A stretch of DNA of 34,744 nt, taken from assembly GCA_903930765.1 (NCBI GenBank), contig CAIYZV010000439.1:1-34744 (forward strand). Direction: 5' to 3'. The position numbers were made by a program, and so were the translations under genes. The stretch is from an uncultured Pirellula sp. (lineage in GTDB: Bacteria; Planctomycetota; Planctomycetia; Pirellulales; Pirellulaceae). Under the pieces are notes generated by a model. The model did no database searches and was not told where the DNA came from. It saw only the letters and a list, made by a program, of their open reading frames with translations. Shown here piece after piece: positions 8,592 to 16,291 of the stretch (its first letter is position 1; each line of letters opens with the position of its first letter).

Positions 8592-9739
8592 GGTCGCACC
8601 TGAATCTTGATCAGCTCTTGGCCCCTTTGCACGAGCACTGCGAACGAATCGCCGCGGTTGATCGTGGACAAGATACGTTCTAATCCTTTTCTGGAATCGA
8701 CGCGAGAATCGTTGACCAGCAGAATTAGATCGTTCGACTTGAGTCCCGATCTGGCTGCGATGGAGTCCTCTCGAATCCAATCGATAAAAGCGGGGGTCTT
8801 CGGAATAACATCTGGGATCAAAGCAATCCCCAAATCGTTCAAACGATGGGGTTGCGGGACCGCTTGCGTGTTCGCTGCAGCCACGTTGGCTTGTCCGGAC
8901 AAAATGCGGTCGACCGAGTTCTTAACAACATCCATCGGCAACGCGTAGTTGAGCCATATTCCCGCTTGTTCGTCGCGCAGTTCTTTACCCACGATCCCGA
9001 CCAATCTTCCCGACAAATCGATCAGCGCACCACCGGTCGCCCCAGGATTGTTGGTCATCACGTCCACCACAATGACCCGGCCTTGATACAACGTTTTCAT
9101 GGCCCCTTTGCGCGTAGTCAACGGAGACATCGCCATCACGACCCCCTTTTGAGAACTGCACGCTTCGTTTCCCGCTGCAATCCCGAACAGATTGGTGATG
9201 GCAAAGACGCGCTGTCCAATTTTGGCGATGTTTTGCGGATCCAATTCGAACCCAAGGAGCCCCGAGTCGGGTACTCGCAGCAAAGCCAATTCGCATTGCG
9301 GATCCACGCCAGCAATCTCAGCATCGAGCCGGCGACCATCGAATGTAACCACGCGAACCTTGTCCACATCGAGCACCGTGCTCCAACTGGTCAAGATCAA
9401 CGAGCCGTCTCCGATGACCACGCCGCTCTGATAGCTCTCCAATCCGCGTGCACCACCCGCCCCATAGAGCTTGACCACCGAGCGTTCCGCGCGACCAAGT
9501 AGTTCTTCGAGGTCGGTTTCCTCCAGTGGCACTTTGGTGTCGGCGATTGGGGCTGTGTCCAGGGCTCCGTCAAGATCTATAGCTGCGTTGTTGTTCAGCG
9601 GATCCGCATCTCGGAGAGGGGAGGCCAGCTCCACTTCCTCGCAGGCATCGATGGGACCTCGCGCGAGCGATTGTGTTGGGCCATTGGCCAAGAACACGGC
9701 TACGGTAACGACAAGAAATATTGGCACGCAAAGCTTCAC
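8588..9739 (-). CDS. HtrA-like pseudoprotease with one PDZ domain
   Basis: 383-residue exported protein. The signal peptide MKLCVPIFLVVTVAVFLANG is followed by an acidic linker, an S1C trypsin-like domain (about 78-275) and one PDZ domain (about 300-383). The catalytic triad is lost at every position. The LTNxHV site reads LTSWSTV (Ser 120 for His), the Asp site reads PQCELALLRV (Glu 150), and the GNSGG site reads NPGATGGAL (Thr 235 for Ser). The oxyanion-loop surroundings are otherwise well kept, so the fold is likely intact. The start is a GTG at 9739 with a strong Shine-Dalgarno (AGGGAGG, 9749-9755) lying in the end of the upstream protease gene. The genes are 2 nt apart. Peptide binding through the PDZ domain, or partnership with the active paralogue, is the likely role (inference). 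Confidence 0.88.
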   Translation of the reverse strand: MKLCVPIFLVVTVAVFLANGPTQSLARGPIDACEEVELASPLRDADPLNNNAAIDLDGALDTAPIADTKVPLEETDLEELLGRAERSVVKLYGAGGARGLESYQSGVVIGDGSLILTSWSTVLDVDKVRVVTFDGRRLDAEIAGVDPQCELALLRVPDSGLLGFELDPQNIAKIGQRVFAITNLFGIAAGNEACSSQKGVVMAMSPLTTRKGAMKTLYQGRVIVVDVMTNNPGATGGALIDLSGRLVGIVGKELRDEQAGIWLNYALPMDVVKNSVDRILSGQANVAAANTQAVPQPHRLNDLGIALIPDVIPKTPAFIDWIREDSIAARSGLKSNDLILLVNDSRVDSRKGLERILSTINRGDSFAVLVQRGQELIKIQVRP

Positions 9740-9741
9740 GA

Positions 9742-11697
9742 TCAGTCGCCTCCCTTCTCTTTGCCAGACTCAATCACCGTTGCTGGCTCCCACTCCGAGC
9801 GCACGACATCGACCACCAATCGTGTTTCCAATCCGTAGGCCAACCGGATTCGCTCAGGAATCTCTTTGCCGTTGTTCTGCTGAACTTTTTCGAAGTAAAT
9901 CTCGGCGGGATCGGATTGGTTGTCGGTGAAAAGTTCGATGCATTGGATGGTCCCTGTCTCCGGAGCGGTGTAAACAACTGCGTCGACTTCTCCCAACGTG
10001 ATTCGCGTTGTATCGAACAAGCCGGCTCGTCCGACCAGCGGACTCCGTCCGATATAGATAGCCTCACCCATCCTGCGAGGGCCCGATTCATGCCATTGCT
10101 GCCACGTTCGGATAGCGAACGCGAGTGGAACGAGTGACTGCTGCTGAATCCACGGAGTCCAGCCTCGCTTCGCATCCACCGCTTCTGTTTTGTCACCGAG
10201 CGTGAAACCGAGCGAACTATCGGTGACCCGGATTTGAACGTTGGTCGTTTCCCCGACAACGGTACCAGCCAGTACCCACGCCTCCTCGGACTTGGGCCAT
10301 TGATTGCGAGGCTTCTGAAGTCCGACGATCCGATCGAGCTCGACGCGATTGAAGTAGTAATTGCTAAAGCCACGTTTGGTCTCATAGCGATCCGCAAGTG
10401 CATCTTTCTCTTTGGGTAGAGCGCCTTCTTTTTTGCGCACTCCTTTACCTTGGGGTGGGGTGCCTGGGCCTGGTTCTTCGGCATCAGGTTTTTCCTCCGG
10501 TTCCTCTTGTGGGCTTTTCGGAGGGGCTTTTGGTTCTTCGCTGGATTCCCCTTTGACGATTTCCTCAAGTTCGATTGGCAGATGGAGATTCTGCAATCGG
10601 ATCGCGGTATCGACGGTGTCTGTGTCGTTTCGGAAACGGAGTGCGACTCGCCACTGCGGCGGGAAAATTCCGGTGACGTTTTTCAATTGGTTCGTCGTAC
10701 CGATCTGCCGATCGTCGAGTCTCAAGATCTCATCGCCGTACCGTAAACCGCGACGATAAGCATCGCTCGATTCCAGAATATTGGAAACGGTGACTTTTCC
10801 TTTTGTGTCTGTTGCCACAGTAAATCCGAGCGTCGCATGGTCGAGGACACGACCGGATCGCAAATGCCAAAAGAAGTTCATGGCTTGTCGTATCGAGATC
10901 GCATAACCGACACCCACGTTGACGCGCCCCCGCTTTTCAAACGAACATCTTCCATTGATCCCAATCAATTCCCCTTGGGCGTTGAAAAGCGGCCCACCGG
11001 AATTTCCGGGATTGATCGCGGCATCGGTTTGAATGCAGTCGCTGTATTCGAGGATAGTACCCGCTGGATATTGATACCGGCGCACACCGCTGATCAGTCC
11101 GTAGGTAACCGTCGGCTGCAGGTTGGTTGCCAAAACAAAAGGATTGCCGGCCGCAAAACACCACTGCCCAACGCGCACGCGGTCACTATTCCCAATCTTC
11201 GCAACCGGAAAATCGTCGCGTCCAAACATTTTGATCACGGCTAAATCGCCGGTTGGATCGATCCCCGCGACGACTGCTTCATACATCTTTCCATCGTTGA
11301 GACCGCATCGCATCCGATGTCCGAAGGGACTCGATACGTGAAAGTTGGTCAGCACATAGCCATCGGGTGTGATGCAAACGCCACTCCCGCCACCTTGGCC
11401 ATCCACCCCAAAAACACCGACGGTGGCTTGTGCGGCCACTCGCATGGCTTCAATGCGCTGTTTTTGAGCTTCCAATACCTCGGCAGCTGGTTCCGGCTGG
11501 GCTGGTTGTAATTGGGCTGGTTGTATTTGGGTGGGGCCTTCGCCTGGGGATTGCCCGATCGCGCGGGAACGGGTGCACTCGAGCACCAGCGAACTGAACA
11601 CCAAAAGCCAAGCGATGGCTAACTGGAAGCCGAGGGGGCCTCCTCGGCATTTCGCAGACGCGTTGCATACGATCGACGTTTTGATCGATTTTTCCAA
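9742..11697 (-). CDS. HtrA/DegP-like serine protease (S1C) with PDZ and a novel C-terminal domain
   Basis: 651-residue exported protease for envelope protein quality control. A hydrophobic segment (about 25-40) serves as signal. The S1C domain (about 85-280) has an intact triad: His 120 in VLTNFHV, Asp 151 in GDLAVIK, and Ser 233 in NPGNSGGPL. A PDZ domain follows (about 286-368), then a Pro/Glu/Lys-rich disordered linker (about 383-436) and a roughly 210-residue C-terminal region that I do not recognise. DegP normally has a second PDZ domain and ends near 450 residues, so this architecture is longer and different. The start is a TTG at 11697, with an in-frame stop six codons upstream and no good alternative. 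It is the first gene of the cluster and is followed by two catalytically dead paralogues. Confidence 0.9.
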   Translation of the reverse strand: MEKSIKTSIVCNASAKCRGGPLGFQLAIAWLLVFSSLVLECTRSRAIGQSPGEGPTQIQPAQLQPAQPEPAAEVLEAQKQRIEAMRVAAQATVGVFGVDGQGGGSGVCITPDGYVLTNFHVSSPFGHRMRCGLNDGKMYEAVVAGIDPTGDLAVIKMFGRDDFPVAKIGNSDRVRVGQWCFAAGNPFVLATNLQPTVTYGLISGVRRYQYPAGTILEYSDCIQTDAAINPGNSGGPLFNAQGELIGINGRCSFEKRGRVNVGVGYAISIRQAMNFFWHLRSGRVLDHATLGFTVATDTKGKVTVSNILESSDAYRRGLRYGDEILRLDDRQIGTTNQLKNVTGIFPPQWRVALRFRNDTDTVDTAIRLQNLHLPIELEEIVKGESSEEPKAPPKSPQEEPEEKPDAEEPGPGTPPQGKGVRKKEGALPKEKDALADRYETKRGFSNYYFNRVELDRIVGLQKPRNQWPKSEEAWVLAGTVVGETTNVQIRVTDSSLGFTLGDKTEAVDAKRGWTPWIQQQSLVPLAFAIRTWQQWHESGPRRMGEAIYIGRSPLVGRAGLFDTTRITLGEVDAVVYTAPETGTIQCIELFTDNQSDPAEIYFEKVQQNNGKEIPERIRLAYGLETRLVVDVVRSEWEPATVIESGKEKGGD

Positions 11698-11797
11698 GAT
11701 CGCGTAGGCCCCTTACGAAGAGTGACTGTCGTACCGCAGCGGGGAGTATCCAAAGCCCAAGAAATACCCCGAGCAAGCCCCCCTGCGTACCACCACA

Positions 11798-11842
11798 TTT
11801 AGCACTACCCAATTCAGTACTGCCAAATTAAGCACTGCCGCA
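11798..11842. repeat. three degenerate 15-bp tandem repeats
   Basis: TTTAGCACTACCCAA, TTCAGTACTGCCAAA and TTAAGCACTGCCGCA follow one another without gaps, sharing the pattern TT-AG-ACT-CC. They are upstream of the protease gene and would lie in its leader if the minus-strand TACAAT is the -10. Confidence 0.6.
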
Positions 11843-11853
11843 TTGTAGCAGTG
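11833..11853 (-). promoter_or_regulatory. inverted repeat with a -10-like core upstream of the HtrA-like cluster
   Basis: CACTGC at 11833-11838 and GCAGTG at 11848-11853 form perfect 6-bp arms with a 9-bp spacer, extendable by one wobble and one A-T pair. On the minus strand the spacer contains TACAAT (11842-11847), a good -10 hexamer. A -35 at the right distance is weak. The arrangement would let a repressor block the promoter. The 9-nt spacer recalls CIRCE, but the arms do not match the CIRCE consensus TTAGCACTC. Confidence 0.35.
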
Positions 11854-12044
11854 TTACCACTTTGGATTCATCGCAAACTCCTTCATCCTTCGAGTGCATC
11901 CCCGTTTTTTTCGTTCTTCCGTTATAGAAGCAAAAATATCGCGAGCCACCCAGAAGGTCGCAGCGCCACCCACCCTAGCCAGCGATCCTTCACGTAAACT
12001 AAAAGCTCACGAAAGTTCACCGATGCCGATCCCGCAGATTATCA

Positions 12045-13106
12045 TTGGAGTCCGGTACGGCAGCGTTCTTACAGCCAGCCACTGTAAACCGACTCGATCT
12101 CAAAAGGAGCGAACCCATCCAATCCCTCGAACCCATCCTTGAAGTGGAAGGGATCCACAAAAGCTATCGGGCCAACCGCGTGCTCCGCGACATCAACCTG
12201 ACACTTCCGCCCGGTGTGGTTGGGTTGCTCGGGCCGAATGGATCCGGAAAAAGCACCTTGATCAAAGCCATCCTCGGTTTGGTTTCGGTCGATGCTGGAC
12301 GGGGTCGCATCCTGCAGTTTCGTTGGCCGGAACAAACAAGGGCCTTGCGAGATCAGATTGGATACTTGCCCGAGGACGATTGCTATCTCCAAGGTCTCCA
12401 GGGGATCGAATCGATTCAGATGATGGCGAGGCTGTCGGGATTGCACCGCACCGAAGCGCTGAGGCGATCGCACGAAGTCGCCGACCTATGCGATCTCGAT
12501 CAAGAGCGCTATCGCAACGTGGAGACCTATTCGACGGGAATGCGGCAGAAGTTAAAATTCGCACAAGCCCTCGTTCACGACCCGCAATGGTTGATCCTGG
12601 ACGAACCGACGACAGGTCTGGACCCATCCCAGAGAGAGCAATTCTTGAGTCGCATCGATACCTTGGCAAAAGAAAAGGGGAAATCCATTCTCCTGTCGAC
12701 TCACATCCTGCACGATGTCCAGCGGGTCTGCGACCACGTCGTGATCCTCGCCAAGGGGGAGATACGGTTGGTCGATACGTTGGCCCGGTTGCAGCAGCCG
12801 ACCCAAGCGGGATTGCAGGTCGGAGTCATCTCCGACGTAGAGCGATTCATGGTTGCTCTAACGCACTGTGGGATCCAATCCAGACGCACCGGCGCATGCG
12901 AACTTCAAGTCCTAGGGGATGGCCCTGAAATCGTAAAACGGATCTGGAGCACGAGCTACGAAACGGGAATTCCAATCCAGCGAATCGATCAAGCTCGCAA
13001 TTCCCTCGAGCAAGCGTTCCTCGATGCCATTCGGGATTCATCGCGAGTAACCATGGGCAACCCGGTGGCGATCGACAACAAAGCATCTTTACCGGAATAC
13101 AGGTGA
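12045..13106 (+). CDS. ABC transporter ATP-binding protein (first pair)
   Basis: Up to 353 residues, a cytoplasmic ATPase subunit of an ABC-2 type exporter. Walker A GPNGSGKST is at about 63-71, followed by a Q-loop region, the signature YSTGMRQK, Walker B WLILDEPTTGLD and the switch His in LLSTHILHD. All look functional. A C-terminal extension of about 100 residues, typical of ABC-2 ATPases such as the NatA/CcmA types, follows. The start is uncertain. The frame opens with TTG at 12045, without a Shine-Dalgarno. The only strong Shine-Dalgarno, AAAAGGAG at 12102-12109, is followed 7 nt later by an ATC at 12117, which is in frame and lies just before the conserved domain. The gene ends 6 nt before its permease. 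Confidence 0.88.
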   Translation: MESGTAAFLQPATVNRLDLKRSEPIQSLEPILEVEGIHKSYRANRVLRDINLTLPPGVVGLLGPNGSGKSTLIKAILGLVSVDAGRGRILQFRWPEQTRALRDQIGYLPEDDCYLQGLQGIESIQMMARLSGLHRTEALRRSHEVADLCDLDQERYRNVETYSTGMRQKLKFAQALVHDPQWLILDEPTTGLDPSQREQFLSRIDTLAKEKGKSILLSTHILHDVQRVCDHVVILAKGEIRLVDTLARLQQPTQAGLQVGVISDVERFMVALTHCGIQSRRTGACELQVLGDGPEIVKRIWSTSYETGIPIQRIDQARNSLEQAFLDAIRDSSRVTMGNPVAIDNKASLPEYR

Positions 13107-13112
13107 GGCTCC

Positions 13113-14117
13113 ATGCCGATTCTCGACGTTGGTTATCGCAACTGGCAAGGCCATCGAACTCCTCGTTGGACGCGGGCAGCGATTATCGCTAGCACTGGTA
13201 TCCACTTGGTCTGGCAAGGGACTTGGCTCAAGCGGGTGCTGCTGTTCATGGTGGTTCCAGCCGCCGTCGCTGCATTCATCGTAGGAACGTTCGAACAAAC
13301 GATCGAACGGCCAGAGGCGCGGGCCGCACTCAAAGGAGCTTTTCGTTCCCCGGTGGTGCAACAAGCAGCAAATGCGAGAGATATCGACTTGGACACCGTC
13401 CTGGACCAACCGGAGACGCTGAGGCATTTCTCCTGGTCGTATGTCCTGTTTGGGTTGCTTCGATACCCACAATCCATTGGTATGATCGTACTGATCGGGC
13501 TCGTGGCACCTCGGCTCATCAGCTACGATCTCCGCAGTCGCGGGTATCTGCTTTACTTATCTCGCCCACTGACACCGTTCGAGTACGTGCTCGGCAAAGC
13601 GGGTATCGTTTATTTTTTATTGTTCATGATGTCGGCAGTACCCGCTTTGCTGGTCTATGTCGTGGGACTATTTCTTTCCACGGATCCGTGGGCCATTTCA
13701 CACACATGGGATCTTCCGCTGCGAATCCTGGCTGCGGCTTTGGTGCTGATCCTACCGACGACTGCGGTCGCCCTGGCCCTTTCGAGCTTGACTCAAGAAA
13801 GTCGATTTGCGGGTTTCGCGTGGTTTGCTATTTGGGTCCTCGGAAGTATTGCATTCCGAATCCTATGGGCTGCCGAACAAGCTCGAAATGGCGGGTTTGG
13901 TTCGCGAGGTCGCAGGATTCGAATGGAAGAAATGGAGGGCTTCTCGTCGTGGATGCTATTGTCTCCCTACGATACGCTCGGCAACGTGCAGCAACAAATC
14001 TTCGGGCTCGTTCCAAAAGAAGCTGCCGCATGGAGCCCGTGGGTCTTGCTCGCGGTGGTTTCCATCGTCGGTTACACGATCGCCTACCGACGCGTCGCTG
14101 GAATGCTCAAGGCTTAG
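13113..14117 (+). CDS. ABC-2 type transporter permease (first pair)
   Basis: 334-residue integral membrane subunit. Hydrophobic segments are visible near residues 40-60 (VLLFMVVPAAVAAFIVG), 110-135 (IGMIVLIGLVAPRL), 160-190 (IVYFLLFMMSAVPALLVYVVG), 205-230 (LAAALVLILPTTAVALALS), 235-255 and 305-330. The segment LISYDLRSRGYLLYLSRPL between the early helices is characteristic of ABC-2 permeases. The large loop at about 60-105 may face outside. The ATG is preceded by GTGAGG at a good distance, 6 nt after the ATPase stop, so the two are co-transcribed. The substrate is unknown. Confidence 0.85.
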   Translation: MPILDVGYRNWQGHRTPRWTRAAIIASTGIHLVWQGTWLKRVLLFMVVPAAVAAFIVGTFEQTIERPEARAALKGAFRSPVVQQAANARDIDLDTVLDQPETLRHFSWSYVLFGLLRYPQSIGMIVLIGLVAPRLISYDLRSRGYLLYLSRPLTPFEYVLGKAGIVYFLLFMMSAVPALLVYVVGLFLSTDPWAISHTWDLPLRILAAALVLILPTTAVALALSSLTQESRFAGFAWFAIWVLGSIAFRILWAAEQARNGGFGSRGRRIRMEEMEGFSSWMLLSPYDTLGNVQQQIFGLVPKEAAAWSPWVLLAVVSIVGYTIAYRRVAGMLKA

Positions 14118-14223
14118 TCGGTTCCTTAGGCAACCTCATTTCGTTGGACTATCTCATGGAATGACCAAAAAGGCTCGCAATGCAATTCCATTACCCCACT
14201 CTGTTTTGACATAAAATGAACCA

Positions 14224-15252
14224 GTGATGACAACAGCCCCTCCATCCGAACACCGAACCAATCTCGAGATACTCGACAGCAACGCACCGCTTGTCGAACT
14301 CCAGCATGCCTCGTTGATGTATGGTACCGTGCTCGGAGTGAACGACATTCACCTGGATCTTCCTCGCGGTGCCTATGCGCTCGTCGGGCCAAACGGGGCA
14401 GGCAAATCCACCTTGATCGGTCTGATCACAGGCGCTCTTCGCCCAACCTTGGGTCACGTCAAAGTATTCGGCACGAATCCCTGCAATTCGCGCCGTGTCC
14501 TGCGACAAATCGGCCTTTGCCCCGCGTCGGATTTATTGGTGCATGGCGTCACCCCAAGGCAATGGTTGAAGCTCCAATTGCAGCTGATCGGTTTGTCGAC
14601 CAAACAAGCGATCGCACGAGTCGACGAAACCCTCGAGTTCGTCGGTTTGGCCGATGCCCAGCATCGCGCGATCAACACGTTTTCTCTCGGCATGCGACAG
14701 CGATGCAAACTGGCCCAAGCGATCTCGCACGATCCGGAACTACTGATTCTCGACGAACCATTCAATGGCTTGGATCCCATTGGTCGACATCAGATGACCG
14801 AGATGCTCATCGCTTGGAAAAACCAAGGAAAAAGTTTGTTGCTGGCCAGCCATGTGCTTCATGAAGTGGAACAGATCACCCAATCGTTCATGCTCATCTT
14901 CGGAGGTAGGTTGCTAGCCAGTGGGACCGCGGGCGAACTGCGACGATTGCTTGCCGATCTCCCTCAAGACATCATCTTGGAATCACCGGACCGCGATCGA
15001 CTCGCATCGAAACTCAGCGGTCAGCCTTGGGTGCGAGCACTTCATCGCACTGTTGAAAGCAATCAACTGATCATCACCGCCGACCGTCCGCTCGAACTCT
15101 ATCAATGCCTGGCGCAATGGTCCAATGGCGACGACCCAATCACCATTGAGCGACTGACGGGAAGCGATGGCGATATCAGCACGCTGTTCCGGTTGCTGGT
15201 TTCAAAGCATCGCGGCGAACGCGCGTATCAACTCTCAGGAACTACCTCGTGA
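14224..15252 (+). CDS. ABC transporter ATP-binding protein (second pair)
   Basis: 342-residue ATPase subunit with Walker A GPNGAGKST, signature FSLGMRQRCK, Walker B LLILDEPFNGLD and switch His in LLASHVLHE, all intact. It carries a C-terminal extension like that of the first ATPase of the operon. The start is either the GTG at 14224 or the adjacent ATG at 14227, and no strong Shine-Dalgarno distinguishes them. A 106-bp gap separates it from the first permease, with no clear terminator there, so read-through from 12045 is likely. Its stop overlaps the GTG of the second permease (GTGA), indicating translational coupling. Confidence 0.88.
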   Translation: MMTTAPPSEHRTNLEILDSNAPLVELQHASLMYGTVLGVNDIHLDLPRGAYALVGPNGAGKSTLIGLITGALRPTLGHVKVFGTNPCNSRRVLRQIGLCPASDLLVHGVTPRQWLKLQLQLIGLSTKQAIARVDETLEFVGLADAQHRAINTFSLGMRQRCKLAQAISHDPELLILDEPFNGLDPIGRHQMTEMLIAWKNQGKSLLLASHVLHEVEQITQSFMLIFGGRLLASGTAGELRRLLADLPQDIILESPDRDRLASKLSGQPWVRALHRTVESNQLIITADRPLELYQCLAQWSNGDDPITIERLTGSDGDISTLFRLLVSKHRGERAYQLSGTTS

Positions 15253-16133
15253 ACCCATTCCCAACATCCACGGCGAATCTGGAAACGCCTTATCAATCGA
15301 GCGTACTCGCTCCGCTCAACCAGCCTAGCACAGGTCTGCTTGTTCAGCGCTGCAATGCCGTTGTCGGTGTTGTCGCCTATGAATTGCGCCGATCGATTAC
15401 ACCTTGGAGAATTGCGCTCTGGGGATTCATGATCGCTATTCCAGTCGCACTCACCGGCACGGTAGCATACCAACTGCGTGGCTCACTCAGCAGCGAGCCC
15501 AATGTCCAAATGGCATTTGCATGGATGCTGTACGTGCTGATGCCCCAAGCCATCACAATGCTCGGGATGCTTCTTTGGGCGACCCCGATCGTGAACTCGG
15601 AGTTGGAGAGCCAAAGTTGGATCTACAGCATCGTCCGGCCAGGCGGCCGCCAAGCCATGCTGCTCGGGAAATATGTGATCGCCGTTCTTTGGACCTCTTC
15701 CTGTGGCGCTGTTGCCTCCACGCTCGCGGTCCCCATGCTGACACTCGCCGCCCCCTTCCACACATGGCTCGCTCTGATCGCCTTGTGCGTTCTGTCCTCG
15801 ATCGCCCACGGAGCTTTGTTCGCCTTCATCGGGGTCATGCTTCAGCGGCGGGCCATGGTTCTCACGTTCAGCTACACCATCCTCGTGGAAGTTTTCCTCG
15901 GATGGATACCGGCAGTCGTCAACAAATTCACCGTCGCGTTCCGACTTCGCTCCCTCTATTTCCATTGGCTCGAACTCCCCATGGTCGATTTCCTGGAAAA
16001 CCCGGAAATGCTCGCCTCCGAAACCCCTAGCTGGATCCATATCCTGTGCCTGCTCCTCGGCTCCGCACTTCTCCTCGCCATCGCTGCGTGGTGGGTGGAG
16101 CGTGCTCAATACCGCTGGCAGTCGGAAGTCTGA
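15249..16133 (+). CDS. ABC-2 type transporter permease (second pair)
   Basis: 294-residue membrane protein with about six hydrophobic segments, at about residues 55-75, 95-115, 135-160, 170-195, 200-225 and 260-285. The motif NSELESQSWIYSIVRPGGR after helix 2 corresponds to the LISYDLRSRG region of the first permease and is typical of ABC-2 systems. The GTG start overlaps the ATPase stop by 4 nt. With the first pair it forms either two heteromeric exporters or a single four-subunit complex. The proximity does not show which. No substrate-binding protein is encoded nearby, which fits export rather than import. Confidence 0.85.
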   Translation: MNPFPTSTANLETPYQSSVLAPLNQPSTGLLVQRCNAVVGVVAYELRRSITPWRIALWGFMIAIPVALTGTVAYQLRGSLSSEPNVQMAFAWMLYVLMPQAITMLGMLLWATPIVNSELESQSWIYSIVRPGGRQAMLLGKYVIAVLWTSSCGAVASTLAVPMLTLAAPFHTWLALIALCVLSSIAHGALFAFIGVMLQRRAMVLTFSYTILVEVFLGWIPAVVNKFTVAFRLRSLYFHWLELPMVDFLENPEMLASETPSWIHILCLLLGSALLLAIAAWWVERAQYRWQSEV

Positions 16134-16134
16134 C

Positions 16135-16192
16135 CGCGCGAATGGTTCTGGGAGCCACTAATGGTCGCCATGTCTCCCGATTCGCCCGCGCG
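16135..16192 (+). terminator. nested stem-loop just after the ABC operon
   Basis: Directly downstream of the TGA at 16131-16133, four pairs of arms nest in order: CGCGC (16135-16139) with GCGCG (16188-16192), GAAT (16140-16143) with ATTC (16180-16183), GGGAG (16150-16154) with CTCCC (16174-16178), and ATGG (16161-16164) with CCAT (16168-16171) around a TCG loop. A run of five T follows about 14 nt later. It could end the ABC transcript or be a structured leader or processing element. There is no immediate U-tract, so terminator function is tentative. Confidence 0.45.
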
Positions 16193-16246
16193 ACTTCATC
16201 AGCTCTTTTTGGCAGGTGCCAGCCCTCTCGGCGCCTAAAAAAACAT

Positions 16247-16275
16247 CGCAAGTCTCTGCCTTAAATAGACTTGCG
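16247..16275. promoter_or_regulatory. 9-bp perfect inverted repeat upstream of groEL1
   Basis: CGCAAGTCT (16247-16255) and AGACTTGCG (16267-16275) are perfect arms with an 11-bp spacer. It is not CIRCE (TTAGCACTC-N9-GAGTGCTAA). Its centre is about 58 bp upstream of the predicted start of the sigma-54 promoter at 16292-16308. It is a candidate site for an activator or repressor. On the minus strand it is followed by a T-run, but no minus-strand gene needs a terminator here. Confidence 0.5.
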
Positions 16276-16291
16276 GTAAAAAACAATTCTG

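Larger units (their letters stand above)
11698..12044. promoter_or_regulatory. divergent intergenic region between the HtrA-like cluster and the ABC operon
   Basis: About 350 bp lie between the TTG of the protease gene (minus) and the ABC ATPase frame (plus). It holds three degenerate 15-bp repeats (11798-11842), an inverted repeat CACTGC-N9-GCAGTG (11833-11853), and a -10-like TACAAT on the minus strand within the spacer of that repeat. I saw no credible gene. Open frames crossing it are short and have no recognisable protein. Confidence 0.5.

Noticed and set aside
9722-9738. TTGGCACG stretch resembling a sigma-54 -24 element
   Set aside because: No TTGCW -12 element at the right spacing, it faces the wrong way and it lies in the start of a protein gene.
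13223-14164. 313-residue plus-strand frame overlapping the first permease
   Set aside because: The permease frame has clear ABC-2 motifs and helices. The other frame is Arg/Gly-rich and has no plausible fold.
16247-16275. Reading the inverted repeat as a CIRCE element
   Set aside because: Arm sequence and spacer length (11, not 9) do not match the CIRCE consensus.
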